This document shows, in pieces, positions 1-6,666 of a DNA stretch of 15,999 bases. How positions within the stretch are numbered: the first letter of the stretch is position 1; the number at the start of each line of letters is the position of its first letter. The notes under the pieces are model-generated. The model saw only the letters and a list, made by a program, of their open reading frames with translations. It searched no databases and had not been told where the DNA came from. This DNA is from Candidatus Nitrosopumilus sp. (GTDB lineage: Archaea; Thermoproteota; Nitrososphaeria; Nitrososphaerales; Nitrosopumilaceae): NCBI GenBank assembly GCA_029864805.1, contig JAOTSS010000043.1, positions 1 through 15,999 of the forward strand, in the 5' to 3' direction. The position numbers and the translations under genes were made by a program.

Positions 1-2
1 TA

Positions 3-404
3 ATCCCAGATACTGCTGTAGGTTACTCTATGGCAAATGGATTAGTAAACAAAGTTGTAGTTGGTGCTGATAGAATTGTTAAAACTGGTCATGTTTTTAA
101 TAAAATTGGAACTTATCAAGTAGCTACAATGGCAAAACAGCATGGAATTCCATTCTATGTTGCAGCACCACTATCTACTATTGATTTACAAAGCAAAGCC
201 GAGGATGTAATCATTGAGATGAGAAAAGGTTCAGAAGTCACAGGAATTGGTGATAAAAAGACAGCACCTGACGATATCAATGTGATTAATCCTGCCTTTG
301 ATATGACTCCTCCTGAACTAATTTCAGGGATTATTACAGAAAAAGGTGTGGCTAGATCTCCATATGAAGAATCTATCCCAAAATTATTTCAAGCTAATTT
401 ATAG
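3..404 (+). CDS. mtnA: S-methyl-5-thioribose-1-phosphate isomerase, C-terminal part (cut by window edge)
   Basis: The frame is open to the window edge; the first complete codon is at base 3, so the protein continues upstream. The visible 133 residues match the C-terminal Rossmann-like half of the eIF2B-alpha/MtnA family. They show the GADRI motif containing the catalytic aspartate, then NKIGTY, IPFYVAAP, STID, NPAFD, TPPELI and ITEKGV. The NKIGTY and VAAPLSTID wording fits MtnA better than ribose-1,5-bisphosphate isomerase. The enzyme converts 5-methylthioribose-1-phosphate to the ribulose form in methionine salvage, in the cytoplasm. The catalytic cysteine of the family lies upstream of the window and cannot be checked. 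An internal ATG at base 30 falls inside the conserved fold and is not the start. Confidence 0.93.
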   Translation: MPDTAVGYSMANGLVNKVVVGADRIVKTGHVFNKIGTYQVATMAKQHGIPFYVAAPLSTIDLQSKAEDVIIEMRKGSEVTGIGDKKTAPDDINVINPAFDMTPPELISGIITEKGVARSPYEESIPKLFQANL

Positions 405-408
405 AAAG

Positions 409-422
409 TTTTTATTGTTTTT
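409..422 (+). terminator. Poly-T terminator-like tract after mtnA
   Basis: Two T5 runs (409-413 and 418-422) follow the mtnA stop by four bases. Intrinsic termination in archaea mainly needs T-rich tracts, so this could end the transcript. The same AT-rich stretch lies about 27 bases before the ATG at 440, so it may instead act as promoter sequence for the next gene. Confidence 0.35.
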
Positions 423-439
423 CTAAAGTCACTTATAAC

Positions 440-1078
440 ATGAATACTGTTTCTGCACAGGCAATTGAAGATTCTTTAAAACAATGCATGGATCCTGAAG
501 TTCCTCTAAACATTGTAGAGATGGGATTAATCTATGGAATTGATGTTGCAGAAAATAATGATGTTAATATCAAAATGACAATGACTACACAAGGTTGTCC
601 ACTTCATGAAACTTTAGTTCAAGATGCAACAAGATATGCTAAAAAAGTTCCTGGAGTAAACAATGTCAAAATAGACATTGTATGGGAACCTGCATGGTCA
701 ATGGATAAAATGACTGAAGAGGGAAAAATGAAATTAAAAAGTATGGGTGCTGCTATGAATACTCCTGCACCCATTAATTATGAAACTGCGTTACCTCAAG
801 GCGTTGGAAAACTAGTACAACAAGAAGATGGTTCTATGGTGTTAGCAAATGAACATGAACAAGGATTTATGGTAAATCAAGCAATAGTGGATTTTTGGAA
901 ATCATGTAATGGGCAACGTAAAGTTACAGAACTAGTAGAAGTCTTTGCACAACAAACAGGCCTTAAAAGAAACCAAGTAGAAAAAGAAGTAATGCAGTTA
1001 TTGCAACAATTACGTGAGGGTGGATTGATTGCTATAGCAGGTCAACCTGACACACCAAATGTTGAATTTAAAAAATAA
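440..1078 (+). CDS. DUF59/MIP18-family protein with C-terminal PqqD-like domain
   Basis: Residues about 5-100 form a MIP18/DUF59 domain, the family of SufT, PaaD and eukaryotic CIA2. Visible signatures are DPEVP (18-22), EMGLIYGI (27-34), the conserved cysteine in QGCPLH (C53) and EPAWSMDKM (83-91). This family helps assemble or deliver Fe-S clusters. Residues about 120-200 look like a PqqD winged-helix domain: a short beta region, an FWKSCNGQRKVTELVE segment and an LREGGLIAI end. PqqD domains usually bind peptides or partner enzymes, so the tail may recruit a client; this is inference. ATG start, 35 bases after mtnA. The gene converges with the SDR gene, with two bases between the stops. Soluble, no signal peptide. 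The DUF59 call is firm and the PqqD call moderate. Confidence 0.85.
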   Translation: MNTVSAQAIEDSLKQCMDPEVPLNIVEMGLIYGIDVAENNDVNIKMTMTTQGCPLHETLVQDATRYAKKVPGVNNVKIDIVWEPAWSMDKMTEEGKMKLKSMGAAMNTPAPINYETALPQGVGKLVQQEDGSMVLANEHEQGFMVNQAIVDFWKSCNGQRKVTELVEVFAQQTGLKRNQVEKEVMQLLQQLREGGLIAIAGQPDTPNVEFKK

Positions 1079-1080
1079 TT

Positions 1081-1728
1081 CTAAAAAATATAGTTTGAAT
1101 TTGCACCATCAAAGTTTATTGTAACACCTGAAAGATATTTTATTTTATTTTCAATTATGGATTTTACAAAATTTCCAATCTCTTGAGGTTCTCCTAACCT
1201 TTTCATAGGTAAGGATTTTTCAAATTCTTTTACATTTTCTATTAATTCTTGTGTTCTATCTGTATTGATTGGACCTGGAGCAATATTAATACAATTGATA
1301 TTTCTTTGAGCATATTCTTTACTTAATATTTTGAAAACTTCACTAAATGCCGCACGATATGCAGAAGATATTATTAATTTTGAATTTGGTTCTTTTATTA
1401 CATTAGAACTGATCAAAAAAATGTATCCATTATCATTAATTTTGATATTCTGTAAAATGATACAAAATCCTAAAAATAATTGATTGTGATATAATTTCCA
1501 ATCCTCTTCAGTAATTGTTGAAAATAGTTTTGGAAAAGGACCTCCGGTATTGAGAACAAGAATGTCAGTCTGTGTATTTTTCTCTAAAAATTTTTTCACA
1601 CTACTCAAATCTGATGTATCAATATCTTTTTTAGATGTTGCAAAAACATCTATGTTTATTGATTTGAGGCAATCTGCTATTGCTTTCCCTATTCCTCTTG
1701 AACCTCCAAGAACTATTGCTCTAACCAT
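1081..1728 (-). CDS. Short-chain dehydrogenase/reductase-family protein with atypical catalytic residues
   Basis: At 215 residues this is slightly short for a classical SDR (about 250). The nucleotide-binding GGSRGIG motif is at residues 8-14, an NTGGP motif replaces the usual NNAG (60-64), the catalytic-type serine lies in ISSN (106-109), and IAPGPINTDR (149-158) is the usual post-active-site loop. The YxxxK pair is missing. Aligning RAAF (125-128) with the normal KAAL puts Arg125 at the lysine position and Ser121 at the tyrosine position; Tyr124 is adjacent to the arginine. A recognised SDR subgroup has this NTGGP and S-x3-R pattern, usually annotated only as FabG-like. The substrate cannot be predicted. 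The gene is transcribed alone, with an AT-rich box upstream at 1749-1758. Confidence 0.85.
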   Translation of the reverse strand: MVRAIVLGGSRGIGKAIADCLKSINIDVFATSKKDIDTSDLSSVKKFLEKNTQTDILVLNTGGPFPKLFSTITEEDWKLYHNQLFLGFCIILQNIKINDNGYIFLISSNVIKEPNSKLIISSAYRAAFSEVFKILSKEYAQRNINCINIAPGPINTDRTQELIENVKEFEKSLPMKRLGEPQEIGNFVKSIIENKIKYLSGVTINFDGANSNYIF

Positions 1729-1748
1729 ATTTTTCCCAATAAATTTGA

Positions 1749-1758
1749 TAATTAAATT
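1749..1758 (-). promoter_or_regulatory. TATA-like box for the SDR gene
   Basis: On the minus strand an AATTTAATTA stretch lies about 21-30 bases before the ATG at 1728. This is the distance expected for a leaderless archaeal transcript. The background is AT-rich, so confidence is limited. Confidence 0.35.
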
Positions 1759-1964
1759 TCTTTAGTACATAAAATATTTCTAATTAAATCAAAAAATACT
1801 TTCAAAATAGCATTGTTTAGTTTTTGAGTAAAAACTAAGACTAGATTGGCAGCACAAACACTATATTTTTTCACCAAATTGTTTGCATTAGTAATCTTGG
1901 GGACTAAAACATTTTTTTATGAACATATACTGATGATAAAATCTCTGTACAGGGACTGCTCTAT

Positions 1965-1970
1965 GGAGGT
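1965..1970 (+). promoter_or_regulatory. Strong Shine-Dalgarno sequence (GGAGGT)
   Basis: GGAGGT ends nine bases before the ATG at 1980 and is a full match to the 16S rRNA anti-SD core. It fixes the ATPase start and shows that its mRNA has a leader, unlike several genes here that look leaderless. A weak TATA-like ACATATAC lies near 1923-1930. Confidence 0.7.
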
Positions 1971-1979
1971 AAAATATCA

Positions 1980-3590
1980 ATGAATTATCCTTACGGTCTT
2001 TCACGCAACCCCTATCCTAGCAGTCCCACCCCAACTGAAAAAGATGCACAAATTCTTGGAGGGACTAGACACATCCAAGCTAGGGAATCGATTTTAGAAT
2101 GCATAAAGGATCTATACAGACAATCATCCAAGCATCAATCCAATGAAAATGACTTTAGATTAATCACCGTAATTCAAGATGTCGGATGTGGTAAAACTCA
2201 TCTTGCCTTGCACATCAAGGGGTTAAGACTGAGACAAAACATTGAAAGCACTTATGTGGATTTGGCAACAATCTCACCTAAAACAAAGGAGAGCTTGTAC
2301 GATGCAATAATAGCAGGATTCAAAAAATCTACATTTGAGGAGCTCCGAGAAAAATTCCTAAAAGATATCTGTGACAAGGCAGACAAGGGTGATTTACAAG
2401 CAAAAAAAGCACTAGGCTACAGGTTTGTAGACAAACTGCTGGGAACAACAATACAGGACAAAACTGATGACATACTTAACAATAAAAAAACACATTCAAG
2501 TGAGAATTTAAAAAAATACCTGGCTTCCAACTATACCTCACATGAGTCCCTAGTAATTCAAAATATCATTGACCAGATATTTGAACCCATATCAAATCTA
2601 GATGAATTTTTAGGACGATTATCATCTATTTCCAAATTTAACCATAACCTTCTTGGTAAAATCACAGTGTATACATTTGATGAACTAGATGCGGATCCCA
2701 GTTCTGCTGAAATAGTAAAATCAATAATCAACAGGCACATTCCATCCTCTGTTGTGATGCTTATTGCAACCCCAGATGAATATTCTGAAATCAAAGAAAC
2801 CAACGTATCACTGTTTGACAGACTAGAAAAGGCAAACTATAAGATTGATCTGGCTGGTTCAAATTCAATAGATGAACTCTCTGAAATTGCAATCGAATAC
2901 ATCAAACAAAACAAAAAGAGTGAAAGGTTTACTAAAAAACAACAAAATGACTTGACAGGTAAAATCAGAGTACTATGTGATGAATTCCCTGATTTTACAA
3001 GTGTGCGATCGTTAACCAACATTTTGTATCACGCCATGGAAAAATCCTGTCAGTTAAATCATGAAGAGATCTCTGAAGAGGCACTTGATGAGACCATCAA
3101 GAATACATTTCCTGGATTAAAGATACATGACAGCATTCTAGACGTCCCGATAGGCCAATTTTTGAAATTTAGACTAGAATCAACAGAAAGCAAATTTCAA
3201 TCAAAGATAAAAGAGGCAATTTCAAACCTTGTTAATTTTGCACATGATACAGGAAAGATAACGAAGCCTGAAAACTCAAAGCGGATGCTGGATGCAATTT
3301 ACACTGACCAGTACGGAACAAAGATAGGAATTGCAGTAATAATGGGCAAGGATCACGCCAAGAATTCTATATCTATTGAGAATGTTCTAAAAGCATCTGC
3401 CTTTGTAGACAAGCTGCTGATACTTACAAACACCAACGTCCCAAAAAATCCACAAGCTACCATCATCAATATTGATAAAGTGAAAATGGTTGACTTACTT
3501 TACTTTAGTAACAGATACTCTGATAATAAGATCCTAGAACCAGAAAATGAAAAAATCTACACTTTAGCCAAAACTATCTCGATAATCTAA
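1980..3590 (+). CDS. AAA-type P-loop ATPase (Orc1/Cdc6-like core) with uncharacterised C-terminal domain
   Basis: This is a soluble 536-residue protein. Residues about 1-60 carry an N-terminal PYGLSRNPYPSSPTP segment. The Walker A region is QDVGCGKTH (66-74), with Gln where the first glycine of GxxxxGKT normally sits. Walker B is VYTFDELD (230-237; D234, E235). A sensor-1-like strand is LIATPDE (261-267), and an Arg in VRSLTNIL (R343) sits where sensor 2 is expected. A helical insert (about 110-225) separates Walker A from B. Residues about 395-510 look like a separate alpha/beta domain; a helix followed by LDAIYTDQYG and KIGIAVIMGK strands recalls restriction-endonuclease-like folds, but no clear D-(E/D)xK set is present. 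It stands alone between intergenic gaps. The ATPase fold is firm. Its role, perhaps nucleic-acid remodelling or defence, is unknown. Confidence 0.75.
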   Translation: MNYPYGLSRNPYPSSPTPTEKDAQILGGTRHIQARESILECIKDLYRQSSKHQSNENDFRLITVIQDVGCGKTHLALHIKGLRLRQNIESTYVDLATISPKTKESLYDAIIAGFKKSTFEELREKFLKDICDKADKGDLQAKKALGYRFVDKLLGTTIQDKTDDILNNKKTHSSENLKKYLASNYTSHESLVIQNIIDQIFEPISNLDEFLGRLSSISKFNHNLLGKITVYTFDELDADPSSAEIVKSIINRHIPSSVVMLIATPDEYSEIKETNVSLFDRLEKANYKIDLAGSNSIDELSEIAIEYIKQNKKSERFTKKQQNDLTGKIRVLCDEFPDFTSVRSLTNILYHAMEKSCQLNHEEISEEALDETIKNTFPGLKIHDSILDVPIGQFLKFRLESTESKFQSKIKEAISNLVNFAHDTGKITKPENSKRMLDAIYTDQYGTKIGIAVIMGKDHAKNSISIENVLKASAFVDKLLILTNTNVPKNPQATIINIDKVKMVDLLYFSNRYSDNKILEPENEKIYTLAKTISII

Positions 3591-3806
3591 AAATTCCATT
3601 ATCTTTATGGCTTTAACAATGATAAAATTTTACTAATTGAAGAAAACTATATTGCTCTAAAACATATGCTTAGAATTATTTATAGTTAGAATATTTTCAA
3701 AGATTTCTTAAACCACGTTTGAAAACTTGTATTAAAACCATCAGTACGATTTAATCTAATAATTTCTACGAATCCCTCTTAAGCATTTTTTCCATTTTTG
3801 TGTTCA

Positions 3807-4643
3807 ATGACTAAACTACTGCATGCCTCAATCATTGCTTCTGTAATCATGATGTCTGTTTTTAGTACTAACGCCTTTGCACAGTCTGATTTTAAAAAAT
3901 TTGAAGGTGATGAAATACTAAACAATCCTGTTTCACAAGATATTCTTACAAAAATAGAATTCTCAAAACAACAATTCCTACAAACAAAAGAGACTGAAAA
4001 TAAGCGTAATGCCCAACAAAAACTCATTGACGAACAACGAATTATTGCACAAGAATCTCTAAAACAAGAACTCCAAAAAATGGAAAAAACCTATGAAGAA
4101 TTTACACCTAAAAATGCATTTGTAAAATATGTTTCAAATCTTAATGCAACAAATCATGGAATATTTTGGGATCAATTTGACTATCTTCAAGCAAAAATAT
4201 CTCTAGCAAGAGACGCAAGGGACTCTGTTCTTAAACAGGGGGGATCATTTTCTGATGCCATGAAACAATATGTTCAGTTTGCAAAGATGCCAAAAATTGA
4301 AATGCAAAATATTGTACGGGATCTTAACATAAAACATAATCTTGCACAAGAAAATATGCAGTCATATTTTGACATAAATGGCAAACTACCTCGATATGAA
4401 AATGATCTTGAAGCTCCATGTTACGGATGCACTGCAAAAATTTCCAAAGTTCAAATTAATTCTGAACAATCAGTTCCTATAACCAGAACTGTATTTGAGC
4501 CAAAACCTACACGGATCAATGAACTAAAAGACTCTCTTTCAGACATTCAAAAACAATTCTTGGAGTCAAGGAACATCATAGATCAGAAAAAAATGGTATT
4601 TGAGATGAATAAAATCATAGAACAAATTCAAATTCTTGAATAA
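3807..4643 (+). CDS. Secreted coiled-coil protein of unknown function
   Basis: I do not recognise a family. From the ATG at 3807 the protein has 278 residues and a good signal peptide (Lys4, hydrophobic core 6-20, likely cleavage after AFA at about residue 25). An in-frame TTG at 3798 would only add three residues, so the ATG is preferred. The mature part is rich in Gln, Lys and Glu. Heptad-like helices lie at about 45-100 and 235-277, suggesting a coiled coil. A lone CYGC motif (205-208) in a loop could form a disulfide or bind a metal. Such secreted helical proteins are common in ammonia-oxidising archaea. The gene has its own T-rich downstream tract and precedes another secreted protein, but the 157-base gap argues against a tight operon. 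Confidence 0.75.
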   Translation: MTKLLHASIIASVIMMSVFSTNAFAQSDFKKFEGDEILNNPVSQDILTKIEFSKQQFLQTKETENKRNAQQKLIDEQRIIAQESLKQELQKMEKTYEEFTPKNAFVKYVSNLNATNHGIFWDQFDYLQAKISLARDARDSVLKQGGSFSDAMKQYVQFAKMPKIEMQNIVRDLNIKHNLAQENMQSYFDINGKLPRYENDLEAPCYGCTAKISKVQINSEQSVPITRTVFEPKPTRINELKDSLSDIQKQFLESRNIIDQKKMVFEMNKIIEQIQILE

Positions 4644-4646
4644 CCC

Positions 4647-4694
4647 TTTTCTATTATTTTTGTGGGTAAATTTTGATTTAATTAGATTTTTTTT
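4647..4694 (+). terminator. T-rich terminator region
   Basis: Just after the stop of the coiled-coil protein gene are T4 and T5 runs, then a T8 run at 4687-4694. This is a plausible archaeal poly-T terminator separating it from the TTG-started gene at 4801. Confidence 0.45.
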
Positions 4695-4773
4695 AACTAA
4701 GATTTCTTTATGGGAAATAACTCGAAGTGTGCATGGTAAATAATCTCTAAGTTCAAATACTAGAATTTGCTAC

Positions 4774-4794
4774 CTGCCCTGTCCTTAGAGGCAG
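4774..4794 (+). promoter_or_regulatory. Small hairpin overlapping an SD-like AGAGG
   Basis: CTGCC (4774-4778) and GGCAG (4790-4794) can pair across an 11-base loop. The 3' arm includes the last two G of AGAGG (4787-4791), which sits nine bases before the TTG at 4801. It may be the ribosome binding site, partly hidden in a weak stem. Five base pairs could arise by chance. Confidence 0.3.
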
Positions 4795-4800
4795 ATAAAC

Positions 4801-5088
4801 TTGATTGAAAAAAATGTTAAATTTTTATTTGTTGCAGTATTGATTGCCATTTCTATTACTTTTCTATCTGGATTTAATGTTATTTCATTAGCAGATACAG
4901 ACAAAGATGGTGTAATGGATTCCGTTGATAACTGTCCTGAATATTCAAATCAAGATCAAGCTGATTTTGACTTTGATAATATGGGTGATGTATGTGATGA
5001 AGATGATGACAATGATGGGTTTTCAGATGAAATTGATGCTTTTGATTTAGAATCTACAGAATGGAGTGATTTTGATTCTGATTCTTAG
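4801..5088 (+). pseudogene. N-terminal fragment of a secreted TSP3-repeat protein, cut by a frameshift
   Basis: The TTG start has an SD-like AGAGG upstream. Residues 6-31 are a signal peptide or membrane anchor. From residue 32 the protein is a thrombospondin type 3 calcium-binding repeat: DTDKDG, VDNCP, then DFDFDNMGDVCDEDDDNDG, with the two repeat cysteines (C45, C65). These acidic loops bind Ca2+ outside the cell. The frame stops at TAG 5086-5088 in the middle of the next repeat. That repeat continues without loss in another frame (see 5127-6287), so this and the next entry are one interrupted gene of about 495 residues. In the cell this piece alone would be a short secreted acidic peptide. 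The break may be a true mutation or a sequencing error. Confidence 0.8.
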
Positions 5089-5150
5089 GTGATAATTCAG
5101 ATTTAGATGATGACAATGATGGAATATTGGATGCGGATGATGATGACCCT
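4894..5150 (+). repeat. Thrombospondin type 3-like acidic repeats
   Basis: Successive DxDxDG-type calcium loops run across the frameshift. The unit at codons 55-73 of the first fragment (DFDFDNMGDVCDEDDDNDG) lines up residue by residue with the next unit, DFDSDSLGDNSDLDDDNDG, but only if one base is restored near 5085. The second unit lacks the cysteine. Confidence 0.75.
5079..5088 (+). other. Frameshift site joining the two halves of the TSP3/Cys-His gene
   Basis: The upstream frame stops at TAG 5086-5088 and the downstream frame has a TGA at 5079-5081, so any join must fall at 5082-5085 (TTCT). Adding one T restores GAT TCT TTA GGT GAT, giving the expected DSLGD. No X-XXY-YYZ slippery heptamer is present, which favours a one-base deletion or error over programmed slippage. 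Confidence 0.75.
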
Positions 5151-6287
5151 ACATTACCATCAGAAGATCTAGCTACAAAATATCTTCAAGATATACAGGA
5201 CTGTTCCATAATAGCTTCCAGTTCTTCTCGTCATCTATGTTATTCATTATTTTTTGGTAAAGTAGCTGAAAATGAAGAAAATAATTTAGATGCACTTGAA
5301 TTATCTATTGCATTATCCAAGATTGGAGCTATTGATGATTGTCATTTTGTTTCACACGAAATTGGTCATGTGGCATTTGAGAAAAATCCTGATGTTATTT
5401 CAAATCTTATTGGCATGGATGGGTCTATGTGCAGAGGTGGATATTTTCATGGAGTTTTAGCATCATATTTCCATAATATCGAAGAAAACAATGAAACATC
5501 TCCAAGCGATTTCAATTTAATTTGTGACGATCTTATTGGTTCATCAAACTATCAGGATTGTGTACATGGATTAGGACATGGATTAGTTCATTATTTTGGT
5601 GATGATCTAAATTCATCATTGAATTTGTGTCATGAAATGTCATTTTACCAAAATATCTTGTGTGTAAAAGGTGTAATGATGCAATATTCAGATAATGTTC
5701 TAACTGTAAAAGGAATTTCAAAAGATGTAGTTTCTGATATTTGTAATCAATCACAATTAGATAAACTTGATTTTATGGAATGCAGTATGTCTGTAGGTAC
5801 AACTTTGTCATTTTTTAACAATCATGATTATGATGCAAGTACAAAATACTGTGAATTTATTGAAAACAAAGTTGGAAAAGATCACTGTCTTGAAGGTTTG
5901 AGATTGGAAATTGCTGATTCAGAAAAATACAAAATAAAACCCTTAACTGAAGATATTAGGGAAAAATTCCAACCACAATTTGAATCTGATTATATTATTG
6001 ATATTAGAAGTCCTGCTGTAATCTCTAATTTTGAACAGGTTAAAGAAATAGAAATGATTTCTTTTTCTATTGATTCTCCCCAATATGTCATAATGTATAT
6101 TCCAAGTGAATTCATTTCTTCAAAAATACTGGTAACTGTAAATAATCAGATTCCTAGAGATTTAGCCATAAAAGATAATATCTTGGGAGAAGAAATTACA
6201 ATGATCAGTTTTACTCCTCATGATGCAGGAATAGTTTTCATTTCTACTCTACCTTGGCTAGAAAATTATGTCAAAATTTCTATTTAA
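5127..6287 (+). CDS. C-terminal fragment: Cys/His-rich extracellular domain with HEIGH motif
   Basis: The TTG at 5127 is only the first formal start in this frame, and the reading frame is open from 5082. It begins in the TSP3 repeats (see 4801-5088). Residues about 15-260 form a Cys/His-rich, mostly helical domain: C26, C38, CHFVSHEIGH (72-81), CRGGYFHG (102-109), C133, CVHGLGHG (145-152), C168, C179, C206, C219, C242 and C254. The motifs recur as C-x2-G-x2-HG-like units, suggesting a repeated helical scaffold. HEIGH matches HExxH of zinc metalloproteases, but a convincing third ligand is not identified, so protease activity is unproven. Residues about 290-386 are beta-rich and end with no anchor. 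If the gene works, the protein is secreted and probably Ca2+-bound. I cannot name the family. Confidence 0.7.
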   Translation: MDADDDDPTLPSEDLATKYLQDIQDCSIIASSSSRHLCYSLFFGKVAENEENNLDALELSIALSKIGAIDDCHFVSHEIGHVAFEKNPDVISNLIGMDGSMCRGGYFHGVLASYFHNIEENNETSPSDFNLICDDLIGSSNYQDCVHGLGHGLVHYFGDDLNSSLNLCHEMSFYQNILCVKGVMMQYSDNVLTVKGISKDVVSDICNQSQLDKLDFMECSMSVGTTLSFFNNHDYDASTKYCEFIENKVGKDHCLEGLRLEIADSEKYKIKPLTEDIREKFQPQFESDYIIDIRSPAVISNFEQVKEIEMISFSIDSPQYVIMYIPSEFISSKILVTVNNQIPRDLAIKDNILGEEITMISFTPHDAGIVFISTLPWLENYVKISI

Positions 6288-6305
6288 TTAGAATATTTTT
6301 ACTAC

Positions 6306-6566
6306 TTAGATTTCTTTAATTTTTGTTATTGTCCCTAATACTGAATCCATTTGAATAATTGCTTTTTTTTCTTCCCATCCAAGTGCAACGTACCAATCAC
6401 CTGAATCATTATGATATTTTGTTTCTAATGTTTTGATATTTTCTGGTGTAATGTCGTATTTCTTTGCAATTCCAGATACAGCAAGAGCAATAGCATCTTT
6501 TTCTTTTTCTAGTCTTCTCTTCATTAATCCTATTCCTGGACTCATATAATGACTACATCCCATCAT
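6306..6566 (-). CDS. Small PepSY-like protein of unknown function
   Basis: Eighty-six residues; the stop is 18 bases from the converging gene that ends at 6287. The middle and C-terminus have a PepSY-like pattern: a helix (about 20-37, IALAVSGIAKKYDI), then the DWYVALGWE strand (57-65), then AIIQMDSVLGTITKI (69-83), matching the usual W-x-V plus V-D-x-x-T-G-x-V ending. There is no clear signal peptide; N-terminal MMGCSH could hint at a Cys-linked lipid, but no hydrophobic stretch precedes it. The start may instead be Met8 or Met15. The function is unknown; PepSY modules often act as inhibitory or ligand-binding domains. It faces the membrane protein gene at 6667 across a 100-base divergent promoter region. 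Confidence 0.6.
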   Translation of the reverse strand: MMGCSHYMSPGIGLMKRRLEKEKDAIALAVSGIAKKYDITPENIKTLETKYHNDSGDWYVALGWEEKKAIIQMDSVLGTITKIKEI

Positions 6567-6666
6567 CTAATATAGTTAATTCATAAAATTACCCATAATG
6601 TTGAATTTTTCTAATTTACACCATTACAATATTTCAAATAGTCTATTCATGTGGTGAAATAACAAA

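Noticed and set aside
1550..1765. Plus-strand open frame opposite the SDR gene
   Set aside because: It is antisense to well-conserved SDR codons and its protein shows no recognisable features. The other long antisense frames in the window were set aside for the same reason.
1729..1979. Hidden RNA gene or small protein in the longest gap
   Set aside because: No cloverleaf, strong hairpin or conserved-looking small frame was found. The sequence is AT-rich and explained by divergent promoters and the leader with GGAGGT.
3591..3797. Repeat, CRISPR or insertion-sequence remnant between the ATPase and the coiled-coil protein
   Set aside because: No direct repeats, terminal inverted repeats or transposase fragments are visible. 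It looks like an ordinary T-rich terminator and promoter gap.
5077..5090. Programmed -1 ribosomal frameshifting in the TSP3 gene
   Set aside because: No slippery heptamer or obvious downstream stem is present. Restoring one T fits the repeat exactly, so deletion or sequencing error is simpler.
4894..5150. Acidic region as simple low-complexity DNA
   Set aside because: The spacing of Asp, Gly, Asn and Cys follows the thrombospondin type 3 pattern rather than random GAT repeats.
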